DNA of 60,867 bases, taken from the NCBI GenBank assembly GCA_902783125.1, contig CACZPS010000136.1, positions 1 to 60,867 of the forward strand, read 5' to 3'. The notes below the pieces were generated by a model. It searched no databases. It was given only the letters and a program-made list of their open reading frames with translations, and was not told the origin of the DNA. Of this stretch, positions 40,971-50,095 are shown one piece after another. Position 1 is the first letter of the stretch. Each line of letters begins with the position of its first letter. Source of the stretch: an uncultured bacterium. GTDB taxonomy: Bacteria > Cyanobacteriota > Vampirovibrionia > Gastranaerophilales > Gastranaerophilaceae. The position numbers and the translations under genes were made by a program.

Positions 40971-43487
40971 TTAAAACTTTTTAAGATGTGCATAATTTGC
41001 ATCCATTGCTTTTTTACCCATCTTGCCGAAATCAATTGTATACATTGTACTGTCGCCAATTTTTGTAACTTCTAATATATGTCCAACTCCAAGTTGTGCA
41101 TGGAATACCCGTTCTCCTTCCGAGAAAAAGTAATCTATATGAGCATTTTTTTCAGCTTCTCGTTCTTGTGCAAGTCTTGCCTGTTCTTCTTGAAGTCTTT
41201 TTCGTTCTTCCAGCTTGCGTTTTATCGGATTGTTCTCAAAGAATGCTTTTACTCTTTCTTCATCACGTTTTTTGTGAGCCTGAGATTTGATTACCATAGC
41301 TTTTGTAGGGGTTCTGTTTGAGGATACTCTTTGTGGATTCCCTAGTTTTTTGGCTCCGCTTGAAATAGTTCTAGATTGTTCTGTGTACCCGGAATGTCTT
41401 TGAGGATTCCCTAGTTTTTTAGCCCCGGATGATATTGTATTAGTGCTGTTTGAATATGAAGTAGAATAACCGCTCTTTGATTTTATTGTTCTTACGGCAT
41501 TTTGGAAGGTTCTGCCTGTTGAATGTGTGTTAGAGGAAACTTCTTCTATTAGATTGTAAGGAATTTCACTTAGAAATCTACTCTGGTTGTAATATTTATA
41601 TTCTCCCCACATTTGGCGGCGTTTTGCACTTGTTATGTATAGTTTTTCCTCAGCTCTTGTGACCCCGACATACATTAATCGGCGTTCTTCTTCCAGTCCG
41701 GTTTTTTCTTGAATACTTCGCATACTCGGGAAAATTCCTTCATCTAATCCTGCCATAAAAACAGTAGGAAATTCCAGACCTTTGGCTGAGTGTAGTGTCA
41801 TAAGGGTTACAGTATTGGATATATCTTCCATATTATCAAGATCTGATACTAATGATACCTGAGCAAGGAATTCTCCAAGGATATTATCTTCTTCTTCCGG
41901 AACAAAATCACTGGCAACGTTTACAAGTTCTTGCAAGTTTTCTATTCTTGCTTCATCTTCAGGTGTATTTTCATTTTTCAACTCTCTTAAATACCCGCTT
42001 TTTTCCAACACAATACTTAAAAATTCGTTCAATGGGTATCTGTGTTGAATTTCACGGAAATTTTGTATCAGTTTTGTAAACTCTGTCAGTTTTACCTTTG
42101 TCCTTGGTTGAATGTTTTCTTCTTCATCTATTTTTTCAATAGCTTCATACAAACTAATGTCTTGTTCATCAGCGAATGTTTGAAGATGGCGTATTGTAGT
42201 ATCACCAATTGCTCGTTTCGGCACATTAATAATTCTTTTTAAACTCTGTGAGTCATTGGGGTTGTGGATAAGTTTAAGATATGCGATTGCATCTTTAATC
42301 TCTTTTCTGTCATAGAATTTTAATCCGCCGTAAATTTTATACGGAATTCCAAGAGAAATGCATGCTTCTTCCAGAGCACGTGATTGGGCATTTGTTCTAT
42401 ACAGAATAGCAAAACGATTATAGTCGGCAGAAGTAGATTTTATTGTTGATGCAATAAAGTTTGCCTCATCAGCATCATCATCTGCTTCGTAATATGTAAT
42501 AGCTTCACCTTCACCTTTGTTTGAAATAAGGACTTTGTCTACACGCTGCTCATTGTTTTCTATAATCGAATTTGCTGCAGAAAGTATCTTTTCAGTTGAA
42601 CGATAGTTTTGTTCCAATTTAATAAGTTTGCAATCTTTAAAATCGTGCTGAAAATTTAAAATTATTCTAAAATCCGCTCCACGCCAGCTATATATTGACT
42701 GGTCGACATCACCAACTACGCATAATGAACGTTCTTCTGGTATTTCAGTTAAACCATTGGTGTATAGTAATTTAACAAGGTCATACTGTGCAGGGTTAGT
42801 ATCCTGAAATTCATCAACAAGAACGTGTTCAAATCTGTTGTAATATTTTTCTCTGACATCAGGATTCTGATCTAATAATTTAACACAAAGCATAAGCATA
42901 TCATCAAAATCAATGGCATTATTGTTATTTAGTGTTGATTCATAGTCATCATAAATCTGAGAAATCCTTTGTGATTTAAAATCTCTTGCATAGGTTGCAA
43001 AAGTATACGCATCTTGCATTTTGTTTTTAGAATTAGAGATTATTGATTTGATTAGCTTAGGTTGATACATTTTCTCATCGAGATTAAGTTTTTTGATTGA
43101 TTGTTTAATAACCGCCAAAGAATCTTGTTCGTCATATATTGTGAAGTTTTTATCAAGTTTTTTACCTGATTCAAAAACGTATTTATCTAAATCTTGACGT
43201 AGAATACGTCCGCAAATACTGTGGAATGTCCCGACCCACATATATTTAACGATATCCTCCCCCAGAATACTTGATAATCGTTCTTTCATCTCCTTCGCAG
43301 CTTTGTTAGTAAAGGTAACAGCTAAGATTTTTCTTGGGTTAATTCCGTTTTTTATCATATAAGCAATACGGGTTGTTAAAACTTTTGTTTTTCCGCTGCC
43401 TGCTCCTGCTAGTATTAGTAAAGACCCTTTAGTTGTTTTGACTGCACTCAACTGTTCTGCGTTGAGATTTTCTAAAATATTTTCCAT
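40971..43487 (-). CDS. pcrA: UvrD/PcrA-type DNA helicase
   Basis: An 838-residue superfamily 1A 3'-5' helicase for repair and replication-fork upkeep. Motif I is LAGAGSGKTKVLTTRIA, motif II VDEFQDTNPAQYDL, motif III VVGDVDQSIYSWRGAD, motif IV EQNYRST, motif V TLHSAKGLEFPTVF and motif VI EERRLMYVGVTRA. The C-terminus is longer than usual, with a partial tandem 23-residue repeat (SGAKKLGNPQR twice), a charged coiled coil (about 755-785), and a final Tudor-like PcrA domain (GERVFHAQLGVGHILEV) that normally binds RNA polymerase. The last domain supports PcrA over UvrD or Rep. Confidence 0.94.
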   Translation of the reverse strand: MENILENLNAEQLSAVKTTKGSLLILAGAGSGKTKVLTTRIAYMIKNGINPRKILAVTFTNKAAKEMKERLSSILGEDIVKYMWVGTFHSICGRILRQDLDKYVFESGKKLDKNFTIYDEQDSLAVIKQSIKKLNLDEKMYQPKLIKSIISNSKNKMQDAYTFATYARDFKSQRISQIYDDYESTLNNNNAIDFDDMLMLCVKLLDQNPDVREKYYNRFEHVLVDEFQDTNPAQYDLVKLLYTNGLTEIPEERSLCVVGDVDQSIYSWRGADFRIILNFQHDFKDCKLIKLEQNYRSTEKILSAANSIIENNEQRVDKVLISNKGEGEAITYYEADDDADEANFIASTIKSTSADYNRFAILYRTNAQSRALEEACISLGIPYKIYGGLKFYDRKEIKDAIAYLKLIHNPNDSQSLKRIINVPKRAIGDTTIRHLQTFADEQDISLYEAIEKIDEEENIQPRTKVKLTEFTKLIQNFREIQHRYPLNEFLSIVLEKSGYLRELKNENTPEDEARIENLQELVNVASDFVPEEEDNILGEFLAQVSLVSDLDNMEDISNTVTLMTLHSAKGLEFPTVFMAGLDEGIFPSMRSIQEKTGLEEERRLMYVGVTRAEEKLYITSAKRRQMWGEYKYYNQSRFLSEIPYNLIEEVSSNTHSTGRTFQNAVRTIKSKSGYSTSYSNSTNTISSGAKKLGNPQRHSGYTEQSRTISSGAKKLGNPQRVSSNRTPTKAMVIKSQAHKKRDEERVKAFFENNPIKRKLEERKRLQEEQARLAQEREAEKNAHIDYFFSEGERVFHAQLGVGHILEVTKIGDSTMYTIDFGKMGKKAMDANYAHLKKF

Positions 43488-43584
43488 TCCTACTTCCCAA
43501 AATCAGATTTTTGTGATATTATAATCAGCATACACGAAAAGTTTAGATAAAGCAATTGTAAATAAAATAAAGGGTGAAGTAAAT

Positions 43585-44166
43585 ATGATAGATATTGTAA
43601 ATATGGCAGATGGTGAAGATTCAAAACAAAGTTCAATTATGGTTCCGTTTGATGATAAACCTATTGCGGTTGAAGGTGCTCCGGATACTGTTGATGAATT
43701 ATCAATGGAATTGGCAACTATAAAGCAATCTGCAAAAAGAATAGCTATCATTGGTTCAAGAAATCTTGCAATAACCCATCAACAAATGATTGAAACATTG
43801 ACTACAGCATTGGTTATGCAAGGTAATACAATAATTACGTCAGGCGGTTCTTATGGTACAAATGCTGCAGCAATTCGTGGGGCAATGAAATCTAACCCTG
43901 AAAAATTAAAAGTTATCTTACCTCAAACAATAGGTCAGCAGCCGAGTGATGTCCAAAATCAGCTTATTGGTGTTCCTAACATTATTGAACATGCTGATCG
44001 TGCTATGATGACTTTGGCTGACGCATCAAGAGTATGTAATAGAGAAATTATTGATGATTGTAATCAGCTGATTTGTTTCTTATCACACACAAGTAAGACT
44101 TTACAGACTGCTGTTGAGTATGCGGAAGAAACCCATAAGGTTGTAACCATTTTTTATTTAGATTAA
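43585..44166 (+). CDS. DprA-like Rossmann-fold protein of cyanobacterial type
   Basis: A 193-residue single-domain protein. KRIAIIGSRNLAITHQQMIE, ITSGGSYGTNAAAIRGAM and VCNREIIDDCNQLICFLS resemble the DprA/SLOG nucleotide-binding fold. The whole layout matches the short protein annotated as DNA recombination-mediator protein A in Cyanobacteria (my recollection), not full-length DprA. It probably binds a nucleotide or single-stranded DNA; its exact role is unknown. It starts 97 bases from the divergent pcrA. It is the best lineage marker in the window. Confidence 0.82.
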   Translation: MIDIVNMADGEDSKQSSIMVPFDDKPIAVEGAPDTVDELSMELATIKQSAKRIAIIGSRNLAITHQQMIETLTTALVMQGNTIITSGGSYGTNAAAIRGAMKSNPEKLKVILPQTIGQQPSDVQNQLIGVPNIIEHADRAMMTLADASRVCNREIIDDCNQLICFLSHTSKTLQTAVEYAEETHKVVTIFYLD

Positions 44167-44247
44167 CTTTTTTGAGTGATTATTGATTTTTCATTTTCAA
44201 TTTTCCATTTGGGAATTATTTAATTTAACAAAGTGAACGAGGTAAAA

Positions 44248-45417
44248 ATGGATAAAATAAAACAACTTACCGGTAAAAATCAAAGCGAGTATGAATCTGT
44301 TGCTCGTGAGATTATTGATAATGGTGATGTTTCTCTTTTTGAGGAGTTGGTCTCAAAAGATGATTATTTATTTGATTTTGTGAAAGCTAATGTTTCTTCA
44401 CGGTTAGAAAAGGCCTGTAATAAAAATAATTATAAGAATTTATTGAAGTTTTTAAATGTATATTCTTCTTCTTATGAAGATTTTATATCATCAACTCTTG
44501 CTCAGTATTGTGATTCGGAAGTAGTTGATACTATGCTCGATAATTTGGAACTGGGTACAGTTTCTCAAAAAATATATTCAGCAGGATTTTTTTCTTATAT
44601 AGAGGATAAGAGAGCTATTCCGTTATTAAATAAGTACGCATTTTCCGGCGAAACTTCGTTGTCTGAAAATTGTTCAAGAGCCTTATCGAAGTTGAAGAAC
44701 AAAGATACTTATGAAATTGCTTTAAAAATGTTGGATTCAGATGATGATTTTGAACAATTGAAGGCTGTTAATTTTCTTGTGGCATATCAGGATAAGAGTG
44801 CTTTGAAACCTATATTTAAAACGTTAAAACATTCTAAGATGTCAGAAAATATCGCCGAATTGATTCCATATCTTTTGCCACTTCCGGAGATGCTTCAAAC
44901 TGAATATAATGACGATGCTATTTTAACATTTTGTTATATTATAAACGGACTGGTTGAGCTCATTCCCGTATCTCAGGTGATATATTTTAGGCTATATGAA
45001 TTTATAGAAAAATTGTTAAAATCTTCTCCATCAGGTGCGAGTGCTGTTGCATTATTTCTTGCAAAAGATAAGTTTAATATGATTACGGAAAATGAAGAAT
45101 ATCTTTTTGACGAAGATAAAAATACTAAAAATGAGGTTAATGATATTAAGAATTTGTTAAATAATGCGAATTTATATCCGTTAACATCATTTTTATATGA
45201 AGAACTTTATGAAGAAAGTGACTTTATATTTTTTGTATTGGATATAGTTAGAGATGAAGATAGTTTGGTTTCGTTATTAAGCGGCACAAATCAAACAGTA
45301 ATAATTAAGGTAATGGAATTATTAAAAGCTCAAGGTTTATTAAAACAAGAATATAAAGAATTAGCGCTTTCAAATATTGTTGATGCGAATCTAAAAATTG
45401 TAGCGAATGCTTTATAA
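44248..45417 (+). CDS. HEAT-repeat-like hypothetical protein
   Basis: A 389-residue soluble, acidic, all-helical protein. The middle part (about 75-210) has HEAT-like repeating helix pairs, for example EDKRAIPLLNKYAFSGETSL and DKSALKPIFKTLKHSKM with regular alanine/leucine spacing. Such scaffolds mediate protein-protein contact. I start it at ATG 44248, with GAGGT five bases upstream, rather than the GTG at 44233. It runs into the next gene (14 bases apart), so the two are probably co-transcribed. Function unknown. Confidence 0.7.
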   Translation: MDKIKQLTGKNQSEYESVAREIIDNGDVSLFEELVSKDDYLFDFVKANVSSRLEKACNKNNYKNLLKFLNVYSSSYEDFISSTLAQYCDSEVVDTMLDNLELGTVSQKIYSAGFFSYIEDKRAIPLLNKYAFSGETSLSENCSRALSKLKNKDTYEIALKMLDSDDDFEQLKAVNFLVAYQDKSALKPIFKTLKHSKMSENIAELIPYLLPLPEMLQTEYNDDAILTFCYIINGLVELIPVSQVIYFRLYEFIEKLLKSSPSGASAVALFLAKDKFNMITENEEYLFDEDKNTKNEVNDIKNLLNNANLYPLTSFLYEELYEESDFIFFVLDIVRDEDSLVSLLSGTNQTVIIKVMELLKAQGLLKQEYKELALSNIVDANLKIVANAL

Positions 45418-45430
45418 AGATGAGGGAATG

Positions 45431-45931
45431 ATGCGAATATCATCTGATTTTAATAAAAATAACTATAGTCCTAATTTTAAGAAAGTTATTATGAGTCCTG
45501 TTCCTGAAAAATGGGATCAGAGGGTATTAAACTCTGTATTAAATTCAAAAACAATTATGAATATTGTAAAAGAAGATGAAAAATTAGGTGAAACAACCCA
45601 GATAAGATATTATAAATATATTTCTCCGCGTTATCTGGAAATCCCCGCTAATGATGATGTTTATCTGAATGTTAAAGGTAAATCAGGCGAGGTTAGCTTA
45701 AGTTCTCATTCTTCATACAAATTTATACCTGGCAGTGTTTTTGAAAATAAGCCTGAACGAGAAGTATCGCATGGCCCAAAAGATATTAGTGAAGATTTGG
45801 CGAATAAAATAAATAAAATTGATCATAATCATAATAATTCGGAGGATTTACCGGTTAATACAATGGATTATTTAAAAAAAATTGCCTCAAAAATTATATA
45901 TGAACCGGAAGTTCCTGTTGAACCTTATTAG
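45431..45931 (+). CDS. Hypothetical protein
   Basis: A polar protein of about 166 residues, not recognised. The N-terminus reads MRISSDFNKNNYSPNFKKV, similar in style to other lineage hypotheticals here with a short F-x-G/K motif near the start. The rest has no membrane segment or known motif. I chose ATG 45431, for which GAGGG is spaced suitably; ATG 45428 is also possible, and the frame extends to 45407. It ends one base from the stop of the convergent aldolase gene. Confidence 0.55.
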   Translation: MRISSDFNKNNYSPNFKKVIMSPVPEKWDQRVLNSVLNSKTIMNIVKEDEKLGETTQIRYYKYISPRYLEIPANDDVYLNVKGKSGEVSLSSHSSYKFIPGSVFENKPEREVSHGPKDISEDLANKINKIDHNHNNSEDLPVNTMDYLKKIASKIIYEPEVPVEPY

Positions 45932-45932
45932 A

Positions 45933-46568
45933 TTAATTATTTCTAAGCGCCAGTATATTGTTTGCATCTTCTTGACTCAGCTCTTTTGCTCCGCCCAGTA
46001 TTTTGGTATAGATTACAGTCTTTGCATATTCTTCTGCAATTTCAAGTTTTTGATAGGCATCTTCAAGGGTTTTACTACCTATAATGACCCCGTGGTTTGC
46101 CATTAAAATAGCATCATAGTCTTTAAAATATTTTGAGGTGTTTTCTACCAATGTATTTGACGAGGGTAAACCATATTCTGCTAATGGAATCCCTCCGAAA
46201 TAGAACACGTTTTCAGCCATAATTGGTTTTAAAAGGTCTTTATTGGCTGAGGCAAAAGCGCTAAGCCCTGCTGGATGTACATGAATTATTGCATTAAATT
46301 CAGGACGTTGTTTATAAAATTCGATGTGGAGCAGTTTTTCACTGGAAGGTTTTTTTCTTGAATTTATCGGAGTTCCGTTATAGTCTATCTCAACAAAATC
46401 ATTTTTTGTCAGATAACCGTTGGATGAACCAGAAGTTGTTATTATAATATTATTTCCATGCTTGACAGATATATTTCCTGAATATCCGGGAGTATAATTT
46501 CTTATGCTCATTCTTTTGCCAATTTCAATAATATCATTTTGGAGTTTTGTTTTTTTACATATCATCAT
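45933..46568 (-). CDS. Class II aldolase/adducin-family protein (fuculose-phosphate aldolase-like)
   Basis: A metal-dependent aldolase of about 211 residues. NYTPGYSGNISVK (phosphate binding), TTSGSSNGYL, PSSEKLLHIEFYKQRP (catalytic Glu), IIHVHPAGLSAFA (zinc His pair) and MANHGVIIG (third His) are in order. Relatives cleave fuculose, rhamnulose or ribulose phosphates, or act as methylthioribulose dehydratase; the substrate is not fixed. Several in-frame ATGs exist; ATG 46568 is best placed for the GAGG upstream. It overlaps the end of lptD and is last in the envelope operon. Confidence 0.85.
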   Translation of the reverse strand: MMICKKTKLQNDIIEIGKRMSIRNYTPGYSGNISVKHGNNIIITTSGSSNGYLTKNDFVEIDYNGTPINSRKKPSSEKLLHIEFYKQRPEFNAIIHVHPAGLSAFASANKDLLKPIMAENVFYFGGIPLAEYGLPSSNTLVENTSKYFKDYDAILMANHGVIIGSKTLEDAYQKLEIAEEYAKTVIYTKILGGAKELSQEDANNILALRNN

Positions 46569-48675
46569 TATCTTCATCCTCGAACGGAGAAATATCTTCT
46601 ACTATAGCCTTATCAAGTATTTCCCCTGTAACATTATTTTCTGAAGGTAATGGCTTATCTATAGTGTAGTATCCGTCTTTTTTAGGGATTTTGAAATTTT
46701 CAGGATTTTTTATAGTCATTTTGTCATAATCAATAACCGTACCCTTTGGATCTAAAGCCATAGAGAAGTTGATGTAGGCATTTTGCCTGATAAAATCATA
46801 ACCCACATTAATTTTTAAGTCATCCGGTCCAACACTGACAAAGAAAGCACATTCTTGAAAAATATTATTGTTATACTTGTCATCAGAAAATGTCATTGAA
46901 CCAAGCCAAGACAAGGTTAAAAGTCTGTGAACTCTCAAATATTCTCTTATATATAAGTTTGACCTTCCGTATCTGTACGCATCAAAAACAGGTAATGGAG
47001 TATTATCTTGATATGCAGATAGAAAATATCCTATATCTTGCATCCAACGCTTGTATTGAGTGTGCAATCTCGGACCGATTCTTCCGATAAATTGAGTTTC
47101 TCCTGACCCGTAGAGTGCAGATGAGCCTTGCCCAACTACACTTAGCCTTGCAGCTACTAAATCTTTCTTATTAATATAATTAAATAACGCCTGATCAATC
47201 TCAGCCATATATCTCATTCTGATTGTTGTGTGCTCTTGCCCATGAAGTTTTTTATAGTATTTGTCTTGTTTGGGATCTGCAAACAAACCGAAACTGGCAT
47301 TATGCCTAAATTTCATATCAAGGTTTTTGTATAAGAAGTCTTTATGGCTGTAACCTCTGTCATATACAAGATTTACCCCATATTTTGGCATACGGTTACC
47401 TAAAAACCAGTTATCCAAGTAATCATAAATACCGTATTCTAATTTTAAATGGTCATCTAACGTTTGTTCGCCTCGTAATACAAATCTGCCCTTTGACGAG
47501 CCATAAGCCAATGTTGTTTCATTTGTTCCGCTTAAGAATCTGGCAAAACCTCCAATCCCGAATTTGCTTTTGTACGTTGCAATAGGTGCGATTTTTAATA
47601 AAGAACCAAACGGTAATTTTATAGCCCATCCTGGACCAACAAACATGCCCAGTTCTCGTCTGGAACCGATTTCCGGAAAATCACCGTCAACAAAATCGTG
47701 GTTTTTGTTGGTGTACAACCTAATCCAAGGTATTGTAAATACACGCTTATTACCTCTGTATATTTGCGCTTTTTTCAACTCTATTGATTCTAATTTGTTG
47801 TCAGAATTGATGATTATGTTAGAAACCTTAACTTTATATTGACTGGGACCAATAAACTCATCAATTGTAGAAGAATCATCCGCCCCAATTATCATTTTTC
47901 TTAGTCTTGGAGCCTTACCGTGTGGTTCCAGATTTATTGGAAAACTGGAGTCTACTTTTATCGTACCTTTTTCTTGGATTACTTTATCTTGATATACATA
48001 TCCTTTTTCTGCAGAAATACTAATTTTTGAAAGTTTTGATAATGGTTTATCAATTAGCGCATTTTCTTCATTTAAATCAACATTGATTGATTCCCCTAAT
48101 ACATCAATCCCTTTCTTAGTTACTACAACATTCCCAACTGCACTCATGTGATTGCTTTTTTTGTCATAAACAAGATGGTCTGTTTTTAGAATTGTATCCT
48201 CTTGCACAAAAGTAACAACAACATGCCCGTTAGCATTTAATATTGCCGTTTCGGTTGAATAGTCCATATCATCACATACTATTACAATTCTTTGTGGTGA
48301 TTTTGATTCTTCAACCCCTGCCATTTCTAAGTGTTCAATGTCTTTGTCTGTCGGAACGTCGACAAGCTGTGCATCTTCTAATACTTTATTTTTTTTATAA
48401 GCCTTTAGCGCTTGTTTAACCGCTTTTCTTTTTGCTCTTGCTTCTTTTCTTTCATTAGAGGTTGCAAAAAAATGACGTGTCTTTAACCGTAAAAGTTTTA
48501 TTGGAGGAATTGTTCCTGATACCTCATCAGCTTTTTTCGGTTCAGGTGCGCTCAAATCTTGTATTGGTGCTCTAAAAAAATTATCACCGGTAAAGTCTTC
48601 CGGTTTACTTTGCGCAAAGCAGATGGTATTCGATAATACAAATGCTGTTAAGATTGTTGTTAATATTTTTTTCAT
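46555..48675 (-). CDS. lptD: LPS-assembly outer-membrane protein LptD (OstA)
   Basis: A 706-residue LptD-type protein. A signal peptide (1-22, ILTTILTAFVLSNTICFAQ) is followed by a basic linker, an OstA/LptA-like beta-jellyroll domain (about 130-300: ANGHVVVTFVQEDTILKTDH, MSAVGNVVVTKKG), and a long C-terminal beta-barrel rich in aromatic alternating strands. In the outer membrane it inserts lipopolysaccharide with LptE. It proves an asymmetric outer membrane or similar glycolipid layer. It has an AAGGTGAA ribosome site and sits 17 bases after the M23 peptidase gene. The acidic C-terminal tail (EDEDNDD) is unusual. Confidence 0.88.
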   Translation of the reverse strand: MKKILTTILTAFVLSNTICFAQSKPEDFTGDNFFRAPIQDLSAPEPKKADEVSGTIPPIKLLRLKTRHFFATSNERKEARAKRKAVKQALKAYKKNKVLEDAQLVDVPTDKDIEHLEMAGVEESKSPQRIVIVCDDMDYSTETAILNANGHVVVTFVQEDTILKTDHLVYDKKSNHMSAVGNVVVTKKGIDVLGESINVDLNEENALIDKPLSKLSKISISAEKGYVYQDKVIQEKGTIKVDSSFPINLEPHGKAPRLRKMIIGADDSSTIDEFIGPSQYKVKVSNIIINSDNKLESIELKKAQIYRGNKRVFTIPWIRLYTNKNHDFVDGDFPEIGSRRELGMFVGPGWAIKLPFGSLLKIAPIATYKSKFGIGGFARFLSGTNETTLAYGSSKGRFVLRGEQTLDDHLKLEYGIYDYLDNWFLGNRMPKYGVNLVYDRGYSHKDFLYKNLDMKFRHNASFGLFADPKQDKYYKKLHGQEHTTIRMRYMAEIDQALFNYINKKDLVAARLSVVGQGSSALYGSGETQFIGRIGPRLHTQYKRWMQDIGYFLSAYQDNTPLPVFDAYRYGRSNLYIREYLRVHRLLTLSWLGSMTFSDDKYNNNIFQECAFFVSVGPDDLKINVGYDFIRQNAYINFSMALDPKGTVIDYDKMTIKNPENFKIPKKDGYYTIDKPLPSENNVTGEILDKAIVEDISPFEDEDNDDM

Positions 48676-48692
48676 GTTTCACCTTACTAGTT

Positions 48693-49865
48693 TTATATAT
48701 AATTAAGCGGATTTCTTGGTTGCCCTTTTACCCGCACTTCAAAGTGACAATGTGGTCCCGTACTATAACCGGTTGTTCCGACTCTACCGATAACTTGTCC
48801 TTGTTTAACTTGTTGACCCTGAGTAACATTAATTGAATTCAAGTGCCCGTATAATGTTGTTATTGCCTGCCCTCTAACGATTCCGTGGTCAATAATAACA
48901 ACTTTTCCATACCCGCCATACCAACCTGACATAATCACTCGTCCGGTATTTGATGCTCTAATTGGTGTGTTTATTGGTGCTGCAATATCAATTCCTGAAT
49001 GGAATTTCCTTGTTTTAAATATTGGATGTACTCTATAACCGAATGGGGAGGTTATTTGTCCTCCGAGCGGTCTTATAAATCCTGTTGTTACTTTTATTCC
49101 TGAACTCATAGCAGGACTTCTGTTTGCAAGCATTGCTTCTAAACTTGCGGATTGTCTTGCCAACTCATTTTCAGAACGTTCATAGTATGCTCTGTTTGTT
49201 CTGAGTTTATTTATCATTTTGGTATTATATGCAATATCTTTTTTTATTGCTTTTTGCTGCGCTACTAGCTGCCTTCTGGAACTGTCTAAACTTGCTTGTT
49301 CTTTTGCTATGGCATTTTCAAGATTAGCAATTTCTTCTGCTTTTCTTCTGGCATCTTGCATACGCTTATAATCTTCTCGCATAATTATACTTTCATAGTG
49401 AAGTCTGTCAAAAAACATATTAATATCACTGGATGTCAATAATAACTCAAGAAAACCTTTTCTTTGTGTTTTATAAATCTGACAAATTCTTAATTTTATT
49501 CCGCTGTATATTTGAGCGTATTGCATAACGGCAACAGTTTTTTTAGCTTTCATGTTGTTTAACTGAGCGAGTTTTTTGTTACATTCTCTTTGCGTAACAA
49601 CAAGATTATTACGAGTGCTTTCCAACTTACGTTGATTGTTGTATAGTTTACCTGATTCAAGTTTTTCAAGAACCCTTAAGTGAATAGCCTTATTATGTGC
49701 TGCCTGTTGTTGTTTTTTTAAATTTGATATTGCCTGTCGTTTTGTTGCAGTACTTGCATTTCTATACTTACCAAGAATGTTATTATGTGCAGCATAACTT
49801 GTACTTTGTCCGATTATAAACAAAGTAAAGAATAATGCTAGCGATGTTAAAAATATTTTTTTCAT
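48693..49865 (-). CDS. M23-family peptidase with coiled coil (EnvC/NlpD-like)
   Basis: A 390-residue periplasmic protein. A signal peptide (KKIFLTSLALFFTLFIIGQS) precedes a long coiled coil (about 45-245) and a C-terminal M23/LytM domain: HSGIDIAAP (His and Asp zinc ligands), GRVIMSGWYGGYGKVVIIDH and GPHCHFEV (H-x-H). All zinc ligands appear present, so it may be an active endopeptidase, unlike degenerate EnvC. With FtsEX in the same genome it is a candidate FtsX-activated hydrolase. I use the ATG at 49865, directly before the signal peptide. Confidence 0.9.
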   Translation of the reverse strand: MKKIFLTSLALFFTLFIIGQSTSYAAHNNILGKYRNASTATKRQAISNLKKQQQAAHNKAIHLRVLEKLESGKLYNNQRKLESTRNNLVVTQRECNKKLAQLNNMKAKKTVAVMQYAQIYSGIKLRICQIYKTQRKGFLELLLTSSDINMFFDRLHYESIIMREDYKRMQDARRKAEEIANLENAIAKEQASLDSSRRQLVAQQKAIKKDIAYNTKMINKLRTNRAYYERSENELARQSASLEAMLANRSPAMSSGIKVTTGFIRPLGGQITSPFGYRVHPIFKTRKFHSGIDIAAPINTPIRASNTGRVIMSGWYGGYGKVVIIDHGIVRGQAITTLYGHLNSINVTQGQQVKQGQVIGRVGTTGYSTGPHCHFEVRVKGQPRNPLNYI

Positions 49866-49882
49866 TAATATTGTATTCCTGT

Positions 49883-49987
49883 TTAACCAATCATCGCTGG
49901 TAATAACATTAAACCAACAGTCCAAGCTATGAAGGTTACAGCAATTATTGCGATTATTGTTTTTTGATGTCTTCTAAAAAAATCCAT
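49883..49987 (-). CDS. 34-residue single-pass membrane protein
   Basis: A small open frame: basic N-terminus MDFFRRHQKT followed by one hydrophobic segment (IIAIIAVTFIAWTVGLMLLP) and a short tail AMIG. GGGAGAG lies correctly upstream of the ATG, and the stop is 17 bases before the M23 peptidase start, so it heads the M23-lptD-aldolase operon. The FFRRHQK-hydrophobic pattern recalls N-terminal anchors of SurA/PpiD-type chaperones, so it may be a remnant of one or a real small envelope protein. Confidence 0.6.
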   Translation of the reverse strand: MDFFRRHQKTIIAIIAVTFIAWTVGLMLLPAMIG

Positions 49988-50001
49988 TTCTATCTCTCCC
50001 A

Positions 50002-50031
50002 AGTATTAATAGTATTTTACTATTAAATACT
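50002..50031. promoter_or_regulatory. Near-perfect inverted repeat between divergent genes
   Basis: AGTATTAATAGTA (50002-50014) is matched by TACTATTAAATACT (50018-50031) with one extra base. It lies between the envelope operon (-) and the ATPase-TPR gene (+), 65 bases before the latter, a good place for an operator. Confidence 0.35.
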
Positions 50032-50095
50032 GTTTTGTGCAAACGAGTTACATTTATTTGCAAATTATTGCTATATTGTATAAAATAAATTTATT

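Noticed and set aside
43585-44166. Full DprA (natural competence) gene
   Set aside because: The protein lacks the SAM and winged-helix domains and is too short; it fits the small cyanobacterial-type family instead.
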